Below, in pieces: positions 23,701 to 35,560 of a stretch of 64,000 bases of DNA; within the stretch, counting starts at the first letter, position 1, and each line of letters starts with the position of its first letter. The notes below the pieces were generated by a model, which was not told the origin of the DNA, searched no databases, and saw nothing but the letters and a program-made list of their open reading frames with translations. Location of the stretch: contig JABBOT010000002.1 in assembly GCA_016165875.1 (NCBI GenBank), positions 15,703,125 through 15,767,124 on the forward strand. Direction: 5' to 3'. The DNA comes from Acanthopleura granulata. Taxonomy: Eukaryota > Mollusca > Polyplacophora > Chitonida > Chitonidae. A program made the position numbers and the translations under genes.

Positions 23701-25334
23701 AATAAAAGATGACATAGATGACCATTACTGACATAAAAAAACACCAACTTTGTCAAGTGACACTAAGGAGAATGCCACTTTTCCTGCAAAACATATACAC
23801 CTCCCCCGACTTCCCCCGAAAATAAGTAAATTAAAACCATATAAGTACATGGACAAATACTATTTCAAAGAGTAAAATGTAAACGTGAACATTCCTTGAA
23901 ATGGGTTGAATTCCATAATCCAATGTACAATGATTTGTCATATGGGTATTATTTTGTAAGCTTCACCTTGGCACACTAAAGACACACATGTTCCAACCTT
24001 GGAAAGAAGAAAACACCATTGTTCTCTCCCCAGACAACAGAACCTTTATCTGCCTACTTGGTCTAGATGTGAAATTAATAAAACAAGGGAGGGCAAATCT
24101 CAGTTTGATACATGTACACCATATTATGATTTGGCTGGCTACAATATTTCTTAATGTACCAAAACATGTTTGCTCAATCTATTTCATGAGGTACCTTCAA
24201 AATGTTTGCGTGAAATATAAAAACAAGATACAATTCATCATAAAAGAAACAAACATTTATACAGCAAAATGGCTGGCAGGATTTCTGTTCTCCACTGATA
24301 AGTTACATATACAGTGTTATGGTCTGTCAAGAGAAGGGACAGTCCCACAAAATCAATGTAAAGAATATTAATCAAATGAAGCACCAAAATTTGAGCGAAA
24401 AATAACACAGTGCCCGAACGAAAAGTGATGTTTGGTTGTCTGTGTTTTTTTTTATAAGGATATAACAGCATTACATGATTCCAAGTACATAAGCTTTTCA
24501 TGTAATGACTTCCACTTGTCAATGTTTAAGATAAAAATGGAAGCATTCTTACAAATGTGAAGACAAATTTTGAAATCCTTAAATTTAATAGACATATAGC
24601 TGACAGATCTCTTGAACAAACCAGATAGATAAAATGTCATCTGACAGTACGCAGTGTAATTCTCAAAAGTACTTAACAACATCAACATAGTTTTTTCGCA
24701 TTATATATTAGTTTTCTTCTTCTTTTCTTTATTAGGTAGGCTAGGGATAATGTTATATTTTCATCAAGGATAAAGGTTATTAAAAAGGATGACTTAAACA
24801 CATCAAATATACGGAGAACCGTAGATGTACCATCTGTCCCACAGAATGTATTTCATGACAAGGCAACCAGCAGCTCTATTGACACTTTGGATAACACATC
24901 CTCATTGTACTGTGTTCCTACATGGCCACTGTTATCTCTCACAAAGTAAGACATTACAAATACGTGTATTATACGTTCATAATAAACAATCTTCTTGATT
25001 TATCACAACAGGACTGATTAAATGTAAGTCATCTATCGAAGAGCTTTAAACAATTAGAAAAATCCATTGCAGGATTTCAGTATCAGTGTTTCTGTAACAT
25101 TCCACACGTATACGAGATATTGTTGACCTAACTTGCTGAGGGCGTATGGTTACCCAAACCAGTAAGAGTGATTTTCACACCTGGCACACGCTGCTTGGAA
25201 GACGTGTGTTTGATGTGAGAAAGGTTTGGGCTGTTGTAAAAGTTACTCTGGTAACTTCTTCACATATGCACATATGTGTTGCAAGATCAAAACTAAAAGA
25301 AAGCCCTAACATTAGTGGAAGTTGAGGGTAGCGT
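20777..25334. other. Intergenic stretch between MFI and TMEM35A
   Basis: About 4.6 kb with no supported gene. It holds the MFI promoter side and a 157-bp direct duplication at 22179-22480. The TMEM35A 3' UTR is probably at the high-coordinate end (AATAAA candidate on the minus strand at 24728-24733). The open frame at 23988-24371 has no recognisable domain and lacks a coding look. Confidence 0.5.
22179..22480. repeat. 157-bp direct duplication
   Basis: Two adjacent copies start at 22179 and 22336 with GCCTGACAGA and run through GGTAGCTAGTTTTCTTCGAC to CTACCATCACAA. They differ by scattered substitutions. Confidence 0.9.
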
Positions 25335-28300
25335 TTACTGTTGTTTCTTGTCGCCACCGCTGTTGGATTCTGTCGTCTGTTCAGCTCGCTCCGGAAATGG
25401 CTTCTGCTTGTCAAATACGGTTCTCCTGTCTCTGTTCTTCACCTGTATATGTATGACCAGACGACAGGCCAGCAACAGCAAGAAGACAATAGCTGGGGTC
25501 ATTCGGTCCAATCCCTCTTGTAAGGCATAATGGGTGTAGATGTCATTTAACATAACCAACAGTAGAAATACATTTGCGATGTCTTTCAGTGGCCCTGTGG
25601 AACAAGAACATGAACAGTAGGAGTCTTAACAAATTTTCACATAAATCACGAAAGGCACATGCTGCGTTACTTGAAAAAGGAGTGAGACATCTGTTGATTT
25701 ATTTGAATGAGTTTCAGTGATACACTCAAGAATATGTCTCTTGTACAATGAATGTCAAGAATGTCTCTTGCCAGACAAAATTAACTTCCTAGATTTGATT
25801 CATTTATTTGTTTGATTGTTGTTTTAACTCTACACTCATGCAATGGTGGTAATTTTTATCGGTACAGAAAAGCTGACGGCTGATCTTTGGCAAGTTACTG
25901 ATGAACTTTCCTACGTTTGATGCACAGATATGAACAGCATGTTAGTGAAAGACAAGTTGTCCTCTATGAGTGTTAGGCAGCACAAACAGTCATATGAGCA
26001 TTGCTGACCACTTATTGTCACCAAGACTACAAGACCAGTGAGAACAGTGAGAATCCACTGATCCCCTGTCCAAGGCCACCGTCATAGATTTCATCATACA
26101 CCTTCATTGGTCAAAGGGATTTGTCCCAAAGGAGCGCAGAGGGCCCCAAAAGATTTCCAGGTATGATCAAATTTAGTTAATATTTATTTATTTCACACGT
26201 TTGACACTTAATGCCAGACTTAAGACTAATGTAATGTTCCCAGTTTCCACAGGAGTGAAATGCTGGGAAAGGCCACAGGACTAGGAAGTGTATGTGACTC
26301 CACACTGATCACAGAAGCGAAGTGCAAGAAAGCAAATCTCACCTGGAATAATGACCAGCGTTACTCCACAAACCACCTCCAAGGTGCCAATCACCTTCCT
26401 GTACACATGGGGGTTAGGCTTCCAGCCAGTCTGCTTCACAAACGGAAAAACTTTGGCATTGCGAATAAAGCTTCTCCTCTGTAAAAGCAAAAAGGAAACA
26501 CCAGATGTAGTGTCAGATCTTCAATACGTTGTCATGTTGTCAATGTAGTACCTTTCAGTACTACATTGAAAAATAGTACTGAGTTCCAGATGTCTGATTC
26601 ATTTACATATTTATTTGATACATATTTAATGACATACCCAAAGATATTTTACTTATAGCAGGATGGCCACAATCAGGGAAGGAGGAAACCAAACTGACTG
26701 GCAGGGGTGGGGGTGGGGGTGGGGGTAGGGGGCTCTCAACCATCTGCAAGATGCTGTCAGATCTTCAGACGTATGGCAGTCTGAAAAGAAACCAGCATGA
26801 GCTGGACTTGAAATGTACAGTAAAGTAAGGCACACTAATGCACAGATGTCTGATGAAATTCAAGCATGACCAGGTGTTGAGCTTGTGGCATTTTGGGATA
26901 ATCCTGAATTTACTCCTTTGCTGGCATAAATCCACCACAGATTCTGATCATTCTCCATTATCATTAATTTACTTATTTATTTATTTGATTGGTGATTTAC
27001 GCCGTACTCAAGAATATTTCACTTATAGGACGGCGGCTAGCATTATGGTGGGAGGAAACTGGGCAGAGCCCGGCGAAAACCCACGACCATCCGCAGGTTG
27101 CTGGCAGACCTTCCCACGTATGGCTGGAGAAGACAGAGTGAGCTGGACTTGAACTCCAAACGATCGCACTGGTTGCAGACTTTGGGTTATTGCGCTGCGC
27201 CAGCACGATAACCAACTGAGCCACAGAGACCCCCGGTTATCATTAATGTTATACATGCAATTTTGGGGTACTGTTTATATTGGCCATTGTATTAAATTAC
27301 ATGTTGCACATCACCTGTATTTACACCACGTTTCACGCTATATAATAAAGTAAATGCTGGAAGTGTCCGCCCAAATATACCAACCTTGACTACTAAACAA
27401 TCACACTGACTATCTACCCCAGAATGCAACAACAATCTGCTGGATTTGGAGATCTATGGTAAACTTGGATGTCCCATTCCTTCCACTTTGCTGATGACCT
27501 AAGTGGCAGTTTGATTTTGCATTCTGGCATGGTATTCTATGCGATTTGCAGAAGAAGCCATCTATGTCATTTATGGGAAAATTACACGCAGACTGGAGGT
27601 ACACATACATAAGGCTGAATGAGATGGAAAAGGTATGGTAAAGGAGAGGTTTGCAAGCTGCAAATAAGCAGCCTGGTGAGGACATCGCCAGGCATAAAAT
27701 CCCCTCTTGACACACAAAAACTACGTGGTGCCTGACAAACTTCACATGTAAATAACATAGGCAATATTAAAAATGCAACTTGCATTAAACAGGTCTTGAA
27801 ATTTGTCAGCCAGTGCATGTCTCAGAAAAATTATTTGCATACCTGGATATTTCAGATTTTGGTGGCAGAATATGCCAAGTTAGCATTTCAAGAGTCTCAC
27901 GAGTTCATACAGGTCGAAGTGAGACAAAGGGGTACTCTCGCAAACTAAGACAGCTAAAGACCTGATTTTACGTTAACAGATGAGGCCGTTAAGCAACTAC
28001 CGCAAACTCCTGTCCTCTGCCATGTTAGGTTGCAAGAGTAGCCCCATGTCTCACCTCAACCATTTAGAGTTCGTGGGTCTCTAGTAACTTCCTACAAGGG
28101 CCTGGAAAGCTTCTCTATCTCTACCTATTTTCTTACCCCTCAGGTTCCCCCCTAATCTCCCACCCAACATGGTTTTAATAGCTCTACAACACGATTTTAA
28201 ATTACATTATTTCTTTGGAATGCAATATTTTAATATTTGATGCAAAACAGGGCAAAGTATGTGAACCACAATAACGACCGAATGTGTGTGATCAGACCGA

Positions 28301-28683
28301 TTACCTTGCCTTTAGCGTCAATGCTGTCCAATGAAATAATGACACATGTAAAATTATACGGTATGCTCCCAAAACAATTTTCTAACATATAATTTGCCAC
28401 GGATTAACATCCACCACGTTCGTTAACAGTTTTAATTAACCTTCTTAATCCTTCTCTTTAGACATGCATATATGCTGAATGCATGTTATTCTTAGCTAAA
28501 AGCCTTTCTCTAGCTACACATGCTGTTGTTGTTGAGTGCTTTGTCTTTGATCACACCGCAACTTACCATTTCCTTGTAAACCTCTGTGTTGACAGACGGG
28601 GTTAGTTTTAGGGTTCCAACAAATATAAAAAAGAACCCAATAGTCATAGAGAGAACCGTGAGGGCAACGGAACCCATCTTCAT
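25335..28683 (-). CDS. TMEM35A: TMEM35A/NACHO orthologue, acetylcholine receptor chaperone
   Basis: Three exons (28567-28683, 26343-26478, 25335-25594) join in phase to 170 residues; human TMEM35A has 167. Exon 1 gives the first membrane segment (SVALTVLSMTIGFFFIFVG) and GTLKLTPSVNTEVYKEM. Exon 2 gives GTLEVVCGVTLVIIPG. Exon 3 gives PLKDIANVFLLL and IVFLLLLACRLVIHI, followed by a charged tail ending GGDKKQQ. Order and spacing match the DoxX-like four-helix TMEM35 family. In vertebrates the protein resides in the ER and is needed for assembly of alpha7 and other nicotinic receptors. All splice borders are GT-AG; the ATG is the first in exon 1, with a second at codon 3. Intron 1 (26479-28566) carries a G-rich tract, a hairpin and a complete SINE. 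TMEM35B is the less likely alternative. Confidence 0.92.
25815..26060 (+). repeat. SINE-like family 2 copy in TMEM35A intron 2
   Basis: Shares GATCTTTGGCAAGTTACTGA, GATGCACAGATATGAAC, AAGACAAGTTGTCCTCTATG and ACCACTTATTGTCACCAAG with copies near 19060 and 33960. Confidence 0.6.
26540..26569. repeat. Perfect 12-bp inverted repeat
   Basis: TCAATGTAGTAC at 26540-26551 and its exact reverse complement at 26558-26569, separated by 6 bp, lie in TMEM35A intron 1 about 60 bp upstream (transcript sense) of exon 2. Confidence 0.85.
26704..26732 (+). repeat. G-rich tract able to form a G-quadruplex
   Basis: Five runs of four to six G separated by T or TA. It lies in TMEM35A intron 1, so the C-rich strand is the sense strand of that gene. 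Confidence 0.7.
26966..27235 (-). repeat. Full-length tRNA-derived SINE (family 1)
   Basis: Read on the minus strand, the element opens GGGGTCTCTGTGGCTCAGTT (box A-like) at about 27234-27215. It has a box B-like AGTTCAAGTCC at 27145-27155, a conserved core, then the tail TTCTTGAGTACGGCGTAAA and an AAATAAATAAAT end at 26966. This is the best copy in the window and fixes the family as tRNA-derived. Confidence 0.85.
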
Positions 28684-30995
28684 TCTAAGAAACTGATGCT
28701 ACCGACTAAAGAGCGACATTACCCGGCACCTGTGTCAGTCTGTGGTTCGCCTCTGCTTTTGTTCAGAGGCGATGACGTAGTTTTGGAGCAAGGAGTTGTC
28801 TCCCCTGAACCGTGAGATCTATAAATTCTGGAGCCTGCTGATATCTTTACACATTACATTGCTTGCAGTCAAAGTCTTATAACACAACGTTTTATTTATT
28901 GTATAGCAACATATTTTATTATTTCTTCTTGTAACACGTGCTCAAAATTTTGCACCAATTGAAATGTAGTAGAAAACACTCCTTACAATGTACAGGGATG
29001 GATTTTCAAGATGGCTCAGTTAACATGTTTGAAAATCAATGTAATTCAACCCATACAAATCTTTTGTACAAGTTTTCTAGCGCAATAGGATCAGCGGTTA
29101 CTGTAAAACAAATATCACAACAGTACTCGGAGTGCTGAACAAGATAATGTAATGATGTTAAAAGGCACACATGTCACAATTAACACCAGTAATTCATATC
29201 ACTGAAGTGTAATATTTCCACTAACATTAAGAATTCAATAACAATCAAATACAGGACTGATTCGTTGCTTGTGTAAAAAACTTGTAAATGTCCTAGCTGT
29301 AACATATAGCTACAAATTTTAAGTGAACTACCTGTAATCCATATTCTAACCACACAGACAACCCTGTGTCAGGTTCTGTGCCATGCTAGTTTACTCTATC
29401 ATGACTACACATTTCTGCTCACATTTCTGGCTACCACTTAAACTAGTTAAGTACTAAATATCTGCTCAATTAACACATTTTGTCACCTTTGTAACCAATG
29501 TTGAGAGAAATGAAGATTTTTCTTCATTTCACAAAATTATATTTAAAAAACAATATCAGTAAAATGAAATGCACAGAAAAACACCAAAAATCTGAACAAA
29601 TAAAAAAACAGATTCACATAGACTGTAATGAGACACACCAGCTTAACATCTGAAAGACACAGTACATGTAAATCTGCAAACAGGAAAAGGAAAATGTTGA
29701 AGTGGGCAATATGCAACTGGCCAATTATTTGATTGTGATAGCAGCAGTACAGTGACTTGAATAAATTAATAGCACAGTAATAACGAACACCAATAAAGTT
29801 CTTCACTTGCCTAACCTTAACACCTCTGTCTCTCATCTTCATTTGTGACCATTTATCACAGCATCACAAAAAAAAAGGAAAACAATCACAGTCTCATACA
29901 AAAATAAAAATAAAAACGAAGGACAATCATAGCTTGCACTTCACCAAGTCAAAGATTGATGCAAGTACACAGCTGTGGCAACAAGGTACACAGCAACCTA
30001 TGCTACATGCCAACGGCTGTATGCTGCCAGCCTCAACCAGCTACATCACACAATCATCAAGGATTAAGGCACAACAGGAAATATTACCGTGAAAATGTAT
30101 CAATGGGGCCTACCCTAAATCCTCAACAAATTCGACCAGCAAAGCATAACTTTAGATGCAATTTGAAGATATGATTCATAAAATTTTGATGACTCAACTG
30201 TATTACTCAGATTGGGGGACATATGAACAGAAATTATGCACTAACCTGTCCAGATGAGATAACATTACCTAATGTGCTATAACAAGCACTGTCTGTTGAA
30301 TTTCTTGAGGATTTAGTGTAAATGTACATGTATTATTATGTTCATCAGACATGTATCATATCGAAGGGAATGACCTGGTTGTGCCTATATTCACGTAGCC
30401 ATAGCCCCATTGTGTATATCTTTGTATAATGGCTGATTCATCAACAATGATCACAGCTAGATACCAACAGGAAGTATTATGGTGATAAGTTGTTGTCTCG
30501 TCTCACTGTTTACTGGGGTGCCCTTCCAACATAAGGTGGCTTGCACGTACGCTTGCCCAAGTTCTACTGTCTGTTGTTCATTTCGGCCTTTATAGTGTGG
30601 CATTTTGTCGGCCAAATGGAAGCCTATTACTCTTGCAATTCAACAAAGCAACGGTCAGTTCAGCTTGGGACTGAGCAGCAATTGTGCAATAGGAGGTATC
30701 TCATTGTACATCAGTGGCTCGGTCACATGGTGAGAACAGCTCATACACATGTACACTGTACAGTAATACCCTGAGGTCCTTAAAACTGCACCAAAATGTA
30801 CAGTAACAAATTTGACAAATTTGTCGAATGTCTCATGATAATCAACAATCCTGAGAGATTGACATTAAAGCTTACAAGCAAAACTCTTACACTTTCTGTA
30901 CAAATCATTTCATGTCAACACCATTCATATAAACAATATATATGCATATTAACAAATCAATAATACAAAAAAAAAAACCCATATCATTCACCCTC
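28684..30995. other. Gap between TMEM35A and BCL2L13, probably BCL2L13 3' UTR plus TMEM35A promoter
   Basis: There is no supported gene here. The minus strand has overlapping AATAAA motifs at 28891-28900, about 2.1 kb beyond the BCL2L13 stop, which would make the genes close tandem neighbours. Sequence is AT-rich with poly-A stretches. The open frames at 29543-29842 and 29956-30174 have no domain signature. Confidence 0.45.
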
Positions 30996-33900
30996 TCAAT
31001 GTTTACTTAAAAAAACTGCAATTCCCACCACTGCAACTGCAGCTACTACAGAAAAACCAAGTCCGAAATAATGTGCCCTCCGAATGAGCGCCAAGGTGGA
31101 ATAAGTCGTCCAGGTGCGAGAGTGATCTTGTGATGTCTGTTCCGAGAGAGTGCTGGTGGACTCATCACTTGAGGAGTGATGGTCTGCCAGCTCCTCCCCT
31201 TCAGGCAGGGGTGCAGAGCTTGGAGGACCAGGCTTACTCTCCGTGAGCTGACATTTGCAAGGACTAGGCACCCTGGAGGAGTCGCCAGAACCTTGGGAAA
31301 GGCTAAGAGGAGACAAAGAGCTGTCAATGTCCACCTGGGCCAAGGAGCTCTGCAATCAGGAAATGTTATCGAATGAAATATTTGAATGTAGCTATGTCTT
31401 TTTAAAATTTCTTTATTATTACTGAAGTGCCATGGTCACAATAGAAATGGTGTGGAAAAACCAAAATGATATGATGGAAATCCCACGAAACAAACCTAAC
31501 ACCATGGTTCAAAGGGATTTTCAATTTTTTCACTGACAGTATTTAACCCATAAAAAAGCAGATTCCTTAAAAAAAAAAGTTTTCAGCTGCATCCATAAAA
31601 TTTTACTGGTGTAATGTGATAATATTCCTTATATGACATCAGATCAGGCAGATATAAGTAAGTGAGTAAGGCATTTATGCATGGATGACATCAAGAGTGT
31701 TTTATAGGGCAGGGTCATTTGTAGATACATATCAGCGATTGGTGACCTCATGTGTTCAAGTATGATGTCACACCAGGCAAAGTGGAAAGGACAGAAAAAA
31801 ATTGCTTCCATATTCTATGAAGAAACATACAATATCAATTTAATTACACAGCAATTTTTTCACAGTTTAGGAAATTCATTCAAATTATCTCCATCTTTAT
31901 CATTTTATCTTCCTTTTAAGATACAGAGGCTCTGGACACCAATATAGCTCTTTAAATTTAACAGCTGTGTAAGTTGTAAAAAATTTCATGATGCAAGGAG
32001 AAAACCAACAAATAATAACGCAGGACGCTTCAAGTACCTCTTCTAAAATTCTACTGATTTTCAGATCTTTAATCAAAGACTTACTATGCATTAAACGACT
32101 TTTATAAATGCCTATGCAAGCCTTTATTTTCTTATTCTCTTATGTGGCCTGGAATGTATGCTAGGATGAATGACTTGGGAGACTAATATCAAAAGATGAA
32201 AAAAGAGGTTAATTAATCTCGTTAAAACCATATATGTTCGCAAAGAACGAATGCAAGGAAGCTCCATTTAAAGTCACCACTTCAGCACAGTAGTCTGCCT
32301 TTTCATAGGCCATTGCTATATTCCTCACACTCTTGTTCAGTCCTCTCCTTTGCTTACAAACTATGTGTATAACACCGGCATGCACAAGTAAAGATTCCTA
32401 CCCATCCTCCTTGGTTGATGATGAAGTGAGCCGCCTTGTCGGCCAGGAGCCGGCTCGTGTAGTCAAACAGGTAGCCCACCTTGCGCTGACCCGATTGTAT
32501 CGCAGCAAGGGTTACGTGCTGGCTGTATACTAGACACAAAGCCACCTGAAATCCATCAACAGTGAAATCCAGATTCAATAACTTGCATGGAATATATTAC
32601 AACAACAGACCTGGTTACAAAAACCAGATTTCGGTAGCCTGACTACCTACAAGTGACCCCAAAGGTGAACTTCATCTCAATACACAAAGGGCATCATCAT
32701 TTACATGCACCTTAACATGCATTTTAATAACAAAAACAGATGTGAAACTCCTTTTTGAGATACCACCTTTAATAACATTTATGTTAACACAAGTGATTAA
32801 GTCATGAATTTTGTAATTTATTGTAACTGATATTAGCACACAGCACATCAACAATGCAACATTCCCTTCATGTTATTGTACTTGACAAGTATGCAAGACC
32901 TTAGCTTAATGCTAGAAGTAATCCCTAACATTGGCATTATCAATAACTTGCCCTCTTACTGGCCTTTGGGGTGTGGTATTAGCTATGCCTATATGTACAG
33001 GTGAGCTAAAAAAGAAATCAATGGATCCCACACAGATTATAGTGATTTCGTACTTATACTTCAAAAAGTAAAATCTAGCATGAAGTATGACTTCTGACCA
33101 CAAGAATTAAATGTCTGTAAAATACTCTCCAACAATGTTCATTTTCTATACATGGCTTCCAACGGGACCAGAGATAAACAAGTTCACCACGTTTTATACC
33201 AATTCACAAATCAGTTCTCTAGATACTTTGGTACCAAACAGATGGCAGGATATGACTACACTGTGCAACAGTACCGAACTCTGTGAACAGTTTACAAAGC
33301 TGACCGAGGTGTAATAACTAATTAAGTTTGTTAGTGAGGATAACGAAAATCAGCCCACCCTTGCCCATCCATTCAGCGATTCATCCATGACACCTGTCAG
33401 AGCATTCCTGAACTGTTCATACGGAATTTCACTCAAGTCCACACGAAATGCACTCTGTACAGCCATCTCCAGCTGATGACCATACTGGGCCTCCACGCGG
33501 TCAGCAATGGTGACCAGTAAGTGGGCGACCTCCGTCTCCGGTGACCCAAGGGTTTCAGCCGTGCCAACCTGAGTCGGTGTAAGTTTACCCTGTGCCACGG
33601 CTGACATAAGAATATCATACTGTCAGATATATACACCGCTAACTGATGAAGTTACTCTTTGGCTATTAACATGATTTTCCCTTAAAAGTATTAAGAATTC
33701 TTGCGTCGTAGATATCACATCAATCCGAGCAGAACAACAGTGGTCTTCACTGTCAAAGTGGTGTACATCACAATGTACAGGACCAACAACTGCTTGCTTG
33801 CTTTAGGTTTAACACTGCTTTCAGCATTATTTTATTAATATCACAACTGTGTCTAAAGAGTAGGTCTATACATAAAATGTAAACTGTTCTTCTAAGAATC

Positions 33901-35560
33901 AAGAATTTACACGACTGGATGTATATACTAGAGTATATGCAAGATATACATTTCATTGTTGTTTAACACCATGATATTCGATGATTTTTCACATAAATAC
34001 GATTCTAATCAGATTTATGGGTGGAGGAAAGGGAGTAACTGAGATAATTAAACTATCAACCTTTGGCAAGTTACTAACAAACTTTCCCAACATGCAGTGC
34101 AAAGATATGCACGCCATATATGATACTGGTGTTATACAAGTTATCTTCAACAAAATCAAGACCGTGGAAATGGCAATATCAGCACTGCTGATCACTTACT
34201 GTCACCTACATATAGGCTCCAGAAATATTTAAAAACAATCAATTCCTCATCCAGGACTTAACCTGAACCTTGTGTGTTTTGGCAATTCAATGACAAGCAC
34301 TCCACTTATAATGCAAAATAATCTCAAAACATCGATCAATCCATTTTATGGCAACACTTACTTACCGTCATTGACTTCAGATTCTAACTGAGATGAACTT
34401 TCCTCAATTACTTCCTGGAGAGATTCTTTGATATTTGACCCTGGGTGGAAAACTCCATTGCTATCTAAGTTCAAATGAAGCTCAGCTTTGCTCAGTGATT
34501 TGGGAGATTGGTCTTTGAATGGGTCTTCATCACCAGGGGTTATGGGTGAGTCACCATTGTCACAACATCCAGGCACAATGGTATTCGAACTAGACAGCGT
34601 CATCTTTCTGAGCACACCTCCTGTGCCTCCTGTGCCATCTTTCAAATTCAATGTTTCCCTTTCTACAGGATACTCAGGTATCTCAATGCTGTCAGTGCTG
34701 GATTCGTCTGAAGGTGCATCAACAACAACATCATCATCAAACATACCCATGTTTGAGTTTGTTCCACTGGCCATTCCATGTAATCTCTGAGAACTGTGGG
34801 ATGAATTGCTCTCCATCTCATCGTCAGCATCAGTGATGTTGCTGCCATCTCCTCTACTGCTATCCACACTAACAGAACGGTAAATGTCTCGACCACATGT
34901 GGATTCAGAAACATCATCATTGCCTTGTGTATGATATGAAGACGAATGGTTGTTAATTTCTTGATGGCCATTGAATGATAATATATCTAGATCTGTAGGC
35001 CTTCTTTCTGATGATTCTTCCTTTGAGTCGACACCCCCTTGTGCAATGAGCTCATCTTTGGCTTTGGAAGACTGAGAGAAAGCTGTTGCAGAATCCTCAT
35101 TGTAATCATTATGTGAAAGCTCACTGTCTGTCTTACATTCTCTCTCGTTTTTTCCCATAATCTGGCAGACATGTTTATGTTTCCCCTTTTTCGATAAAAC
35201 CTTGTACTTGTTCCTGGGGCTCACCGTCTCTAATCTGTCACCAGCTTCTGATGATGGCGTTGATGACACTGGGGTCCAAATTCTTTGGTCTACATCTTTT
35301 GGCAAGTTTCGCATAAAGCCCAAAACAATATACTTTGTCTCGTACTTAAATCTTTCCATGGGATCAGTGGGGGCAGACAGAGATTTGTGAAAACCACTCC
35401 CACCAGATAAGTTAGAAACATTGTTCTCTGAAGTTGGATCTTCTGACGTTAGCGATGTTGTTGTTGTTGTTGTTTTCGTCGTCGTCATATTTTGCTTTGG
35501 ACGGGGATTAGAATGTGACAGCCCGGCTGTCATGCCAGTGTCGGACATGTTTTCACTCAT
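30996..35560 (-). CDS. BCL2L13: BCL2L13 (Bcl-rambo) orthologue, tail-anchored mitochondrial Bcl-2 protein
   Basis: Four exons (34366-35560, 33359-33600, 32402-32545, 30996-31349) join in phase to 644 residues; human BCL2L13 has 485. The diagnostic N-terminal block RFKYETKYIVLGFM (about 69-82) parallels FHYETKYVVLSYL in human. A BH1-like GWARVALCLVY spans the exon 2/3 junction and a BH2-like AAHFIINQGGW (517-527) parallels EYIIQQGGW. The C-terminus is a membrane anchor (about 621-641) ending FLSKH. Unlike human, a Ser/Thr/Asp-rich stretch of about 300 residues separates the N-terminal block from the Bcl-2 core. A Ser-rich linker precedes the anchor, as in the family. Human BCL2L13 promotes mitochondrial fission and acts as a mitophagy receptor. 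The gene is divergent from ATP6V1E1 with 523 bp between start codons. Intron 1 carries a SINE-like copy at 33960-34215. Confidence 0.9.
33960..34215 (+). repeat. SINE-like family 2 copy in BCL2L13 intron 1
   Basis: Opens TTGTTGTTTAACACCATGAT, then GGGTGGAGGAAAGGGAGT, ACCTTTGGCAAGTTACTAAC, AGATATGCACGCCATATATG and GATCACTTACTGTCACC. This is the most complete family 2 copy seen. Confidence 0.65.

Noticed and set aside
23988..24371. 127-codon open frame on the plus strand
   Set aside because: Composition is that of AT-rich noncoding DNA, with no domain and no flanking splice logic.
27165..27235. Possible tRNA gene
   Set aside because: Box A and box B resemble a tRNA, but the copy is fused to the SINE core and tail and does not fold as a full cloverleaf with an acceptor stem.
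31046..31376. Frames on both strands overlapping BCL2L13 exon 4
   Set aside because: Only the frame ending in the tail anchor joins in phase with exon 3; the others are shadows.
34488..34971. Several 60-100-codon frames inside BCL2L13 exon 1
   Set aside because: They are shadows of the long low-complexity exon and have no independent support.
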